Shown one piece after another: positions 1 to 6,274 of a stretch of DNA of 27,988 nt. Each line of letters opens with the position of its first letter. Position 1 is the stretch's first letter. The notes under the pieces are model-generated. The model was given only the letters and a program-made list of their open reading frames with translations, was not told where the DNA came from and searched no databases. The stretch is from CAYRMV01 sp964425255. GTDB lineage: Bacteria > Bacteroidota > Bacteroidia > Flavobacteriales_D > Crocinitomicaceae. The stretch lies in assembly GCA_964425255.1 (NCBI GenBank), contig CAYRMV010000031.1, forward strand, positions 1 to 27,988, given 5' to 3'. The translations under genes were made by a program, and so were the position numbers.

Positions 1-232
1 CCCAATCTTTCATAGCAGAAGCAACTTGATCTGCAATACGACGATCTAATCGTGTACCGGTTTGTGTTGCTTCCATCATCATTTTGTATGCTTCATCGGG
101 TAAAAATTCACGCATTACATCTGCATGAAATACATTTTCACCGAAAACTTCTGAAATCTTACCATCGTATTCCACTTGTTTCGGGGTACGATGAAGAACA
201 TCTTGATACGCTTGTTGTCTTATTGTTGCCAT
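1..232 (-). CDS. glnN: Glutamine synthetase type III, N-terminal part (truncated by window edge)
   Basis: Only the first 77 codons are in the window; the gene runs off the left edge. The N-terminus reads MATIRQQAYQDVLHR, followed by a stretch with VFGENVF, REFLPDEAYK and RIADQVASAMKDW. This matches the distinctive N-terminal region of the large dodecameric type III glutamine synthetases of Bacteroidota and cyanobacteria (ATP-dependent condensation of glutamate and ammonia, cytoplasmic). Catalytic residues lie outside the window, so activity cannot be judged. The ATG at 230-232 is chosen because it gives the family-like N-terminus and follows a good -7 box at 248-255. The assignment rests on the N-terminal motif only. 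Confidence 0.85.
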   Translation of the reverse strand, partial: MATIRQQAYQDVLHRTPKQVEYDGKISEVFGENVFHADVMREFLPDEAYKMMMEATQTGTRLDRRIADQVASAMKDW

Positions 233-247
233 TATTTATTTTTTTGG

Positions 248-255
248 CAAAAATA
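248..255 (-). promoter_or_regulatory. Predicted -7 promoter box of the glutamine synthetase gene
   Basis: Minus-strand TATTTTTG fits the Bacteroidota consensus TAnnTTTG and lies 15 bases before the ATG, implying a very short leader. No TTG at the expected -33 spacing is visible. Confidence 0.5.
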
Positions 256-302
256 GTATAAAAAGGGTTTAGTAAAAATATTTATAGTGATTTTTTATTA
301 AC

Positions 303-323
303 ACCCCCATTTTGAAAGGGGGT
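303..323 (-). terminator. Possible terminator after the ECF-linked membrane protein gene
   Basis: A GC-rich hairpin, ACCCCC paired with GGGGGT around a nine-base loop, sits just past the stop of the gene ending at 339. The T run that follows on the minus strand is poor, so this is a weak or atypical intrinsic terminator. The placement between two minus-strand genes supports it. Confidence 0.5.
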
Positions 324-338
324 AATCTTTAAAAAACA

Positions 339-1112
339 CTAAAAAGTTGAAGAAATCACATCAAAAAACTGACTAATTTCAATTGTTTCTACATTTCCAT
401 TATTAAGATTAATCGATGTTGATTGAATTTGATCTGAATCCAAGGAAATAAAATCTGAAAAAATTTCATTATCCTGAATTGTTTTCTCGCTACTTCTACT
501 GAAAGTATACTCTTCTGGAAAACTTTCTTCTAAATTAGCTAGTTGAATTGGTTCTTCGAGAGATTTGGGATCGACTGTTTTTGAAATTGAAATTTTTGAT
601 TCTGTTGTTTTTTTGTTTTCATTTAAATCTGTAAATTTATTTTGTTTAGACGTTGAACTAAGTTCAGATTTTTTATTTTCAGACTTTAATTCTGTTTTTG
701 CTAATTGCTGTTTTTTTGCCTGATTCAAAAACAAGAGTGGAACAGTAAAAATACCAACGAGTAAAACGGCAGCAATTCCCATTGCGGGTTGCGAATACCA
801 TTTTTTATCAGGTAAAACAAAAAAGGAATTCATCCAGAAAATACTTTTTTTCTGATGTGTTTTGTAAAAAAGATGATCCAACTTTTGTTTTGTTTCTTTT
901 CTGGTTTGCATAGAAACAGGTACATGAAAAGAGTCGAACAAATTATTTTGAAATTGTTTCCATTGCTCAAATTCCGTTTCATTCGAAAAATACGCTTTCA
1001 TTTCGTCTTTTTCTCGATTACTTAAATCTGCATATTTTCTTGTTTCTTTCTTTTTCATATATAAAAAATTTGTCTTTGAATGGTCACATGAAATACGCCT
1101 TGTTATTTTCAT
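339..1112 (-). CDS. Single-pass membrane protein next to an ECF sigma factor (candidate anti-sigma factor)
   Basis: The 257-residue protein has a charged, probably cytoplasmic N-terminal region (1-105), one clear transmembrane helix (about 108-130, AMGIAAVLLVGIFTVPLLF) and a low-complexity tail rich in Lys, Ser, Asn and Glu (about 131-257). It lies 56 bases downstream of an ECF sigma gene on the same strand, the usual place of a membrane anti-sigma factor. I see no classical zinc-binding anti-sigma motif (HxxxCxxC), so the role is inferred from context and topology. A second ATG at 1058 (residue 19, MKKKETRK) is a plausible true start; the first 18 residues look less gene-like. A TAnnTTTG box at 1146-1153 could give it its own transcript. 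Confidence 0.75.
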   Translation of the reverse strand: MKITRRISCDHSKTNFLYMKKKETRKYADLSNREKDEMKAYFSNETEFEQWKQFQNNLFDSFHVPVSMQTRKETKQKLDHLFYKTHQKKSIFWMNSFFVLPDKKWYSQPAMGIAAVLLVGIFTVPLLFLNQAKKQQLAKTELKSENKKSELSSTSKQNKFTDLNENKKTTESKISISKTVDPKSLEEPIQLANLEESFPEEYTFSRSSEKTIQDNEIFSDFISLDSDQIQSTSINLNNGNVETIEISQFFDVISSTF

Positions 1113-1145
1113 TGGTAGTCAACTGCGTTGCTTACTTCGCAATTG

Positions 1146-1153
1146 CAAAGCTA
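1146..1153 (-). promoter_or_regulatory. Possible internal -7 box before the candidate anti-sigma gene
   Basis: Minus-strand TAGCTTTG matches TAnnTTTG exactly and sits between the sigma factor stop and the membrane protein start. A TTTG lies upstream at 1178-1181, but the 24-base spacing is longer than usual. Confidence 0.35.
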
Positions 1154-1168
1154 TTTCATAACCCACTT

Positions 1169-1756
1169 TTATCTGTTCAAATTTGGAGCATATTCTTTTA
1201 AATTTTCTGCCAATTGTTTGGTTGCATAAAACAATCTCGATTTTATTGTTCCTTCTTTTTCATCAATAATTTCTGCTATTTCTTTGATGGACAAACCATC
1301 ATGATGTCTCATTTCAAAAACAATTCTGTGTTTTTGATCCAAGTTTGACATCGCAATAGAAAGTTCTCTTCCGAATTCTTGGTAATGCGTTGCTTCATTG
1401 ATATCTTCCTCATTCAATATGTGTATTTCGGGAGTAAAATCAGAATGAATCGGTCCACGAACAGATTGTTTTTTATATTCATTTTTAACCATATTGTTTG
1501 CAACGGAATAAAACCAGGTTTTAAAACTTCTTGAAGTATCGAAAGAAGTTGGTTTTGTAATAATTTTCGCAAACAAATCATGGACAAAATCTTCCGCTTT
1601 CTCTTTGTCTTTCCACAATAAACGAAAAAAATATGCTTTCATTAAACTCGCATAACGCAAGTATATTTCGTCAAAGGCAGACTTGTCCCCTTTTGATAAA
1701 TAGTTCATCAATTCTTCGTCCGAAAAGGATTCATATTTTTTTTTGAACAACTTCAT
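1169..1756 (-). CDS. ECF-type RNA polymerase sigma factor
   Basis: The 195-residue protein has the two-domain layout of group 4 (ECF) sigma factors. Region 2 (about 24-97) contains AEDFVHDLFAKI and FKTWFYSVANNMV. Region 4 (about 133-185) carries a helix-turn-helix with LSIKEIAEII and GTIKSRLFYA. It directs RNA polymerase to a dedicated promoter set, in Bacteroidota often for envelope stress or surface functions. Its ATG overlaps the stop of the upstream exported-protein gene by four bases, so the two are translationally coupled. A membrane protein that may restrain it follows downstream. The regulon cannot be told from this window. Confidence 0.93.
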   Translation of the reverse strand: MKLFKKKYESFSDEELMNYLSKGDKSAFDEIYLRYASLMKAYFFRLLWKDKEKAEDFVHDLFAKIITKPTSFDTSRSFKTWFYSVANNMVKNEYKKQSVRGPIHSDFTPEIHILNEEDINEATHYQEFGRELSIAMSNLDQKHRIVFEMRHHDGLSIKEIAEIIDEKEGTIKSRLFYATKQLAENLKEYAPNLNR

Positions 1757-2925
1757 CGAACAGTATTACGCCAAGATTGGACAACTTCTAATTTATTGGT
1801 TTTTAACGCGATCTGATCAAGAATCAAATCAATTTCGTTCATTTTAGAAAGATCCCCTGATTTTCGGCAAAATTCTCTAGCGGTCCAACATACTGGTAAA
1901 AAATTAGACAATAGATTTTTTCCTTGAAAACTAATTGTTTGGTTGACCGTTTTTTTAAATCCAGGGTCTAAAACAAAATTGACATTTTTAACTTCAACTG
2001 AATGATCAAAAGTGTTATATGAAAACGCTAATCCATCAATAGAAAGTTGCTTTTCTAGTGGCACCAAATAAGGTTTAGGAAAAGTCATGCTTACATATAT
2101 TTTTCTTGTTGAATTTAATTTTACAAATTCTTCTAAAAAAAGATCATTGATTAGATTGGATTGTTTTGGTATCACAAACCCTTGTTTTTGAAGTGTTTCT
2201 CTATATTGAGGACTTTGCATTAAATCAAGTGAAAGGACAGTTATATCATTTCGAAATCCTTTTGATTGTAAATAAAAACTGCCTATTCCGTCGTCAAAAC
2301 CATGCGTTATTAAGACACTGTTTTTCGGGATTTGTTTCAATAACAAAGAATCATATACGAGTACGTCTTGAATTAATTTACCTTGTTTTCGTAACTGATC
2401 CACGTATACGACAAAAGAAGTTTTGTTTTGTTTAATCCATTCAATTTGTGCTGAATACATTAATACATCACTATTTTTTGGTTTTAATTTTCTTGCTTCT
2501 ATTAAGTGATTTTCTTTTTTTAAATCATAACCAGAAACAGCAAATGAAAAATAATGGTATTCAAAAGAATTGGGGAAATTTTGTTTGTAATAATCGATTA
2601 CTTGTTGCATTCCTTTTTGTTGATCAAGGGAAGGCGTTCTTGAATTTAATTGTGTTTTTGAGTTTATTAAATAGCGTTGAAAATTTTGTTCCAGTTGAAT
2701 TTTCTGTTGTGTATTGGCATTTAATTTTAAATCTGCTTCTGCTTTTTTTCTTGATACACTTTCATTCGTTTTTTTTTCTTCTATTGAATTTTCTTCAATT
2801 AATTTAATTTGTTCAATTGCTGGTTGTGAATTTGTAGGTGTTGGAATTTCATTCAGTTCCTTTCCAACTTGACTGAACAAGACAGAAGGAGAAATAAAAA
2901 GAAATATCAAAATAAGTAATCTCAT
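1753..2925 (-). CDS. Exported protein of unknown function, coupled to the ECF sigma gene
   Basis: The 390-residue product begins with a signal peptide (1-18, hydrophobic core LLILIFLFI, likely cleavage before QVG). A polar Gln/Asn/Lys/Glu-rich stretch follows (about 25-95), then a helical, possibly TPR-like region (about 100-185). Next comes a segment with NSVLITHGFDDG and YLQSKGFRNDITVLSLDL. That segment resembles, from memory, the soluble C-terminal module of large Bacteroidota DUF2723 membrane proteins, where the pattern is 'TxGDNDTxPLWYLQ...RPDVxVVNLSLL'; this is a tentative likeness. It is probably periplasmic or outer-membrane associated. The ECF sigma gene overlaps its stop, which suggests it belongs to the signalling pathway, as a sensor or a target. 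Confidence 0.8.
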   Translation of the reverse strand: MRLLILIFLFISPSVLFSQVGKELNEIPTPTNSQPAIEQIKLIEENSIEEKKTNESVSRKKAEADLKLNANTQQKIQLEQNFQRYLINSKTQLNSRTPSLDQQKGMQQVIDYYKQNFPNSFEYHYFSFAVSGYDLKKENHLIEARKLKPKNSDVLMYSAQIEWIKQNKTSFVVYVDQLRKQGKLIQDVLVYDSLLLKQIPKNSVLITHGFDDGIGSFYLQSKGFRNDITVLSLDLMQSPQYRETLQKQGFVIPKQSNLINDLFLEEFVKLNSTRKIYVSMTFPKPYLVPLEKQLSIDGLAFSYNTFDHSVEVKNVNFVLDPGFKKTVNQTISFQGKNLLSNFLPVCWTAREFCRKSGDLSKMNEIDLILDQIALKTNKLEVVQSWRNTVR

Positions 2926-2968
2926 TTTTAAACGGTTTCTTGTCTGTACAATCCACTGTAAATAAGGT

Positions 2969-3781
2969 TCAATTTACCTCTTTTTTTTCAAATGCTTGCT
3001 TCAAAGATTGTACTTCTTTTTGCAAAGCCATGATTGATTTGCTTAATTTTTCTTCATCCGGTTTTACTTCGGGTAATTCAGGAGAAATATAATTGACAAA
3101 CTTCCAAATTTCAAGTACTTCGTTCGCTTTCACAGCATAAGGTTCATACAAAGGATTGGTAGAACATAGTTGAAAAGTTTGATTTTTCATGAGATTGTTG
3201 TAAACGATTTTGAAAACAATCCCTTCATTTTCTGTTACCAAAACACATGGAGTTCCATCTTTTACCGTCATCCAATTTTGAATGAACTCCCCAACAACGT
3301 ATGACCCTTCTACAACAGGAGGCATACTATCGCCTTGAATAGGAAAGGATCTATATTTTTTATTTTTGGATAAAAATGGTAATGAGAATGTAGGTAAAAT
3401 ACTCAAATAATCAGGATCCGCATATCCTGTTGTATATCCCGCACGTGCTTTTTCAGGGATCATTTCGATTAATTCGTTGTCATCCGCATCGACTAATGAA
3501 GTTAGAACACGTAAATTCTTACCGGTAACATCAACTTGAAGGCCTTCCTCTAATCGATTCCAATCTGTTTCAGTGAAGAGTGAAAAATCTTTTCGCACAA
3601 TAAAATCAAGTGGAATTTTATAGTAATCAGATAATTGCAATAATGTATCTATTCCTGGTTCAGCCACACCGTTTTCGTATCCACTGTAACTTGAACGCGT
3701 CAAACTTAAGATACTTGCCATCTCTTCTTGCGATTTTTTACTTCTTTTACGAAGAAGTTTTAAATTATCCCCTAGCTTCAT
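2969..3781 (-). CDS. XRE-family regulator with C-terminal S24 (LexA/CI-like) peptidase domain
   Basis: The N-terminal helix-turn-helix (about 1-62) has SQEEMASIL and SRSSYSGYENG-like spacing, typical of Cro/CI proteins. The C-terminal S24 domain (about 110-232) has the catalytic Ser in QGDSMPP (S152) and a Lys at K191 (VFKIV). An Ala-Gly pair at 114-115 lies 38 residues before the Ser, close to the LexA spacing, so self-cleavage is plausible. The end (about 240-268) is a short coiled coil. Family knowledge: such proteins are DNA-binding repressors inactivated by RecA-stimulated or ligand-triggered cleavage; in Bacteroidota the trigger is often unknown. A palindrome directly before the ATG suggests autoregulation. 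The exported protein/ECF genes start 43 bases downstream. Confidence 0.9.
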   Translation of the reverse strand: MKLGDNLKLLRKRSKKSQEEMASILSLTRSSYSGYENGVAEPGIDTLLQLSDYYKIPLDFIVRKDFSLFTETDWNRLEEGLQVDVTGKNLRVLTSLVDADDNELIEMIPEKARAGYTTGYADPDYLSILPTFSLPFLSKNKKYRSFPIQGDSMPPVVEGSYVVGEFIQNWMTVKDGTPCVLVTENEGIVFKIVYNNLMKNQTFQLCSTNPLYEPYAVKANEVLEIWKFVNYISPELPEVKPDEEKLSKSIMALQKEVQSLKQAFEKKEVN

Positions 3782-3796
3782 GATTAATATTTAATC
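3782..3796. promoter_or_regulatory. Palindrome before the S24 regulator gene (candidate operator)
   Basis: GATTAA-TAT-TTAATC is a perfect six-base inverted repeat touching the start codon. A further half-site in the same orientation as the right arm (ATTAATC) lies at 3813-3819, over the predicted -7 box. This is the geometry expected for autorepression by an XRE protein; binding is inference. Confidence 0.45.
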
Positions 3797-3808
3797 GTTT
3801 TTACGACA

Positions 3809-3839
3809 TAAAATTAATCAAAAAATCGATTGAATGCAA
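3809..3839 (-). promoter_or_regulatory. Predicted promoter of the S24 regulator gene
   Basis: On the minus strand TTG (3837-3839) is followed after 20 bases by TAATTTTA (3809-3816), one base off the TAnnTTTG consensus. This is one of the few promoters here with a correctly spaced -33 TTG. Confidence 0.45.
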
Positions 3840-3873
3840 AAAAGGTTGAAAATAGTTGCAAAAGATAGATCGG

Positions 3874-4284
3874 TTATTTATTTAAATTGGAAAAAACTTT
3901 CGTTTCATGTGGAGTAATGCAAATAAACGAAATCGCAAAACCTTTGGCTGAATAACATGTAATTTGTTTCGTTTTTTTGTTGAAAATGTATGTATAGGTA
4001 TTACCTGCCTCGCTGACAACTGTGTACATAGGTTCGTCTGTCACAGATTCATCCCGACTGATGATTTTATATAAACTAGTCATTCCATCTGTTACATGGA
4101 TAAATTCATTGTTGTTAAGGAACATGAAAAATTGACAAACAATTTCAGCGTCATACGTTTTTGTGATCTTTAAATCTTGGTCAACATCAAAATCTTGTCT
4201 TTTGTCAACAGGCCAAACTTGCCCCATTTGTGCCATAGAAATTCCAGTGAAAAATAAACTGAAAATTAAAAGTACCTTTTTCAT
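3874..4284 (-). CDS. Small exported protein of unknown function
   Basis: The 136-residue product starts with a good signal peptide (about 1-19, LLIFSLFFTGISMAQ, cleavage likely around SMA/Q). The mature part of about 117 residues has mixed beta-like character, two Cys (in VCQFF and ITCYS) plus one near the end (FICIT), and no motif I recognise. It has its own -7 box (4310-4317) and stands alone between the regulator and murQ. It is most likely periplasmic or secreted. Confidence 0.7.
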   Translation of the reverse strand: MKKVLLIFSLFFTGISMAQMGQVWPVDKRQDFDVDQDLKITKTYDAEIVCQFFMFLNNNEFIHVTDGMTSLYKIISRDESVTDEPMYTVVSEAGNTYTYIFNKKTKQITCYSAKGFAISFICITPHETKVFSNLNK

Positions 4285-4309
4285 TTTGTGTGTTTTTAAG
4301 TTAACAAAA

Positions 4310-4317
4310 CAAAGGTA
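4310..4317 (-). promoter_or_regulatory. Predicted -7 box of the small exported protein gene
   Basis: Minus-strand TACCTTTG matches TAnnTTTG, 25 bases before the ATG at 4284. It lies inside one arm of an 11-base inverted repeat (4269-4279 and 4311-4321). Confidence 0.5.
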
Positions 4318-4370
4318 CTTTCCAGATAACTTTTGGCTATACGGCGTTTGACGTATTTATGTTAAAATCA

Positions 4371-5183
4371 TTATTTTCTTGCTTGAAAGGCATCAATTAC
4401 GGCACGTACGCTTCCATGTTCAAGTAAAGATTGATTCGCCTCTTCGTAAGAAATCGGAATTAATTCCATGATCATACGCGTTCCTCGATCAACCAATTTC
4501 TCGTTTGAAAGTTGCATATCAACCATTTTGTTTCCTTTTACGCGACCTAATTTAATCATCAACGATGTTGAGATCATATTCAAAACAAGCTTTTGCGCTG
4601 TACCTGATTTCAATCGTGTGCTACCTGTAACAAATTCTGGCCCAACAACTGGTACCATAGCATGTTGAGCAATATGTGTTAATGGACTACCTGGATTACA
4701 TGTAATACCACCAGTTAAAAGGCCTGCTTCATTTGCTTTTTCTAGTGTACCCAGAACGTATGGAGTTGTACCAGAAGCGGCAATACCAACAACAATATCC
4801 AATCTGGAAACTTGAAAATCTTCTAAATCTTTCCAACCTTGCTCGCGGTTATCTTCTGCAAATTCAACGGCTTTGCGAATGGCCTTGTCGCCGCCCGCTA
4901 TCAAACCAACCACCACACCATCGGGAATTCCAAAAGTTGGCGGGCATTCACTGGCATCTACAACTCCCAGTCTTCCGCTCGTACCTGCACCTAGATAAAA
5001 CAAACGACCACCGAGTTCCATGCGTTTATGTGCCTCATTAACAAAGGATTCAATGGCAGGAATAATCAATTCGACAGCCAGAGCCACCTTTTGATCTTCT
5101 CGGTTCATATTGATCAAAATCTCAGAGGTAGACATGGCTTCAAGCTGATCGTATAAGCTTGATTTTTCGGTGATTCGATTCAT
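4371..5183 (-). CDS. murQ: N-acetylmuramic acid 6-phosphate etherase MurQ
   Basis: MurQ cleaves the D-lactyl ether of N-acetylmuramic acid 6-phosphate to give N-acetylglucosamine 6-phosphate, a cytoplasmic step of cell-wall sugar recycling. The 270-residue protein is a SIS-fold sugar-phosphate binder and shows the family signature GAGTSGRLGVVDASECPPTFG, given here only as pieces: GTSGRLG (67-73) and SECPPTF (78-84). E79 and E110 line up with the two acid/base Glu residues of E. coli MurQ (Glu83, Glu114). It is somewhat shorter than the roughly 300-residue E. coli form at the C-terminus, as in other Bacteroidota copies. It follows a PyrR-like gene by four bases, so the two are cotranscribed. 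Confidence 0.95.
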   Translation of the reverse strand: MNRITEKSSLYDQLEAMSTSEILINMNREDQKVALAVELIIPAIESFVNEAHKRMELGGRLFYLGAGTSGRLGVVDASECPPTFGIPDGVVVGLIAGGDKAIRKAVEFAEDNREQGWKDLEDFQVSRLDIVVGIAASGTTPYVLGTLEKANEAGLLTGGITCNPGSPLTHIAQHAMVPVVGPEFVTGSTRLKSGTAQKLVLNMISTSLMIKLGRVKGNKMVDMQLSNEKLVDRGTRMIMELIPISYEEANQSLLEHGSVRAVIDAFQARK

Positions 5184-5187
5184 GTGA

Positions 5188-5682
5188 TTAAACTAAAACT
5201 GCTTGATAATCGTTTTCTTCAAACTTGATTTCCACTCTGTTTTTCAAAGTGGTGGATAAAGTAATTCCAACAAAATCGCATTTAATTGGAAATCTTCTAT
5301 GTCGACGATCAACCAATGCAACTGTTTTGATGGCTTTTACTTTGGTTTCTAGTAACTTAAGCAGACCGTATTGCATTGTTTTTCCGGAATTTAGAACATC
5401 ATCTATCAACACAATGAATCCATTTTCTAGTTGATTTACATCGATATGAGCTTTGATTTCACTTTCAAGCGGGTTTTCTTTGTTTAATGAAATTTCAAAT
5501 ACTTCCGTTTGAATCGATGAATGTTTGCTGATAATGCGTTTAAATTCGTTGGCCATTCGAATTCCGTTTCCACAAATTCCGGCAAGAAAAATGATTTTTT
5601 CGTCGCTTGCATTTTCCAAAATTTGGTGAGCAAGACGGTTCATTTTTTGGTCAATTTGTAACTTATTCAAAACTAACTGCAT
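5188..5682 (-). CDS. PyrR-like phosphoribosyltransferase
   Basis: A type I phosphoribosyltransferase of 164 residues. The PRPP-binding loop is FIVLIDDVLNSGKT (about 89-102). The following VALVDRRHRRFPIKCDFVGI region (about 121-140) strongly resembles the PyrR family (pyrimidine operon attenuator/uracil phosphoribosyltransferase). Whether it binds RNA, acts as an enzyme or does something else is not visible; no pyr attenuator or pyrimidine gene is next to it, although carB lies a few kilobases away. It sits between a DUF1801 gene (29 bases upstream) and murQ (four bases downstream) in one apparent operon. Confidence 0.85.
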   Translation of the reverse strand: MQLVLNKLQIDQKMNRLAHQILENASDEKIIFLAGICGNGIRMANEFKRIISKHSSIQTEVFEISLNKENPLESEIKAHIDVNQLENGFIVLIDDVLNSGKTMQYGLLKLLETKVKAIKTVALVDRRHRRFPIKCDFVGITLSTTLKNRVEIKFEENDYQAVLV

Positions 5683-5711
5683 GGCAAATATGATTTTTAC
5701 AAAGGTAAGAA

Positions 5712-6170
5712 TTACTTTTTGGAAGAACGATAATTAAGTTCGTATGTCTGAATCCAATCTTCTACGGTCATTTTTTGCACTAATTCGCCAATCAAATCAA
5801 ACGGAATCTGATCCATTTTTTTGAAACGAATACAACTCTTTCCCATATCTAATTTCCCTTTAACATATTTTGGATATGCTGCTTGAAACCATTCGAGTAA
5901 TTCGGGTTTAGCATATATCCCCATGTGATACAAAGCTATAAAGTTTTTCTGAGAAGCAATGCTAATAAAAGGCAAAGGCAGTTTCGGATCACAGTGGTAT
6001 CCAGCTGGATAAACAGTGTGAGGAACCACATATCCAAGCATTCCATAACTCATTTCTTCTTGAAATCCAGAAGGGATATGATCCAAAATAGTTTGTCTTA
6101 ATCGATTAAAAACCTCTTTTCTTTCTTCTGAAATTTGGTTCAAAAACGTACTTACATCGTTTGTTTGCAT
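5712..6170 (-). CDS. DUF1801 domain protein
   Basis: The 152-residue protein matches the DUF1801/YdhG-like fold: an N-terminal helix with ISEERKEVFNRLRQTI, then EEMSYGMLGY, then FISIASQKNFIALYHMGIY and a late GKSCIRFKK. These small cytoplasmic proteins share a fold with frataxin-like and iron- or ligand-binding folds, but their function is not established. It is the first gene of the run leading to the PyrR-like gene and murQ and has a TAnnTTTG box at 6193-6200. The family assignment is fairly sure and the role unknown. Confidence 0.85.
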   Translation of the reverse strand: MQTNDVSTFLNQISEERKEVFNRLRQTILDHIPSGFQEEMSYGMLGYVVPHTVYPAGYHCDPKLPLPFISIASQKNFIALYHMGIYAKPELLEWFQAAYPKYVKGKLDMGKSCIRFKKMDQIPFDLIGELVQKMTVEDWIQTYELNYRSSKK

Positions 6171-6192
6171 AGTGAAATTCTTACATTTTGAA

Positions 6193-6200
6193 CAAAGATA
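6193..6200 (-). promoter_or_regulatory. Predicted -7 box of the DUF1801-prt-murQ operon
   Basis: Minus-strand TATCTTTG matches TAnnTTTG, 22 bases before the ATG at 6170. No spaced -33 TTG is visible. Confidence 0.5.
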
Positions 6201-6250
6201 GAGTTTCTACTAATTAATCTGTGTTAGATTCAATTTTCTGACAATTTTCT

Positions 6251-6258
6251 TACCTTAG
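6251..6258 (+). promoter_or_regulatory. Possible -7 box of the DUF2130 gene
   Basis: TACCTTAG differs from TAnnTTTG at one base and lies 16 bases before the ATG at 6275. Divergent from the DUF1801 promoter. Confidence 0.35.
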
Positions 6259-6274
6259 CTTAAAATATTGAACC

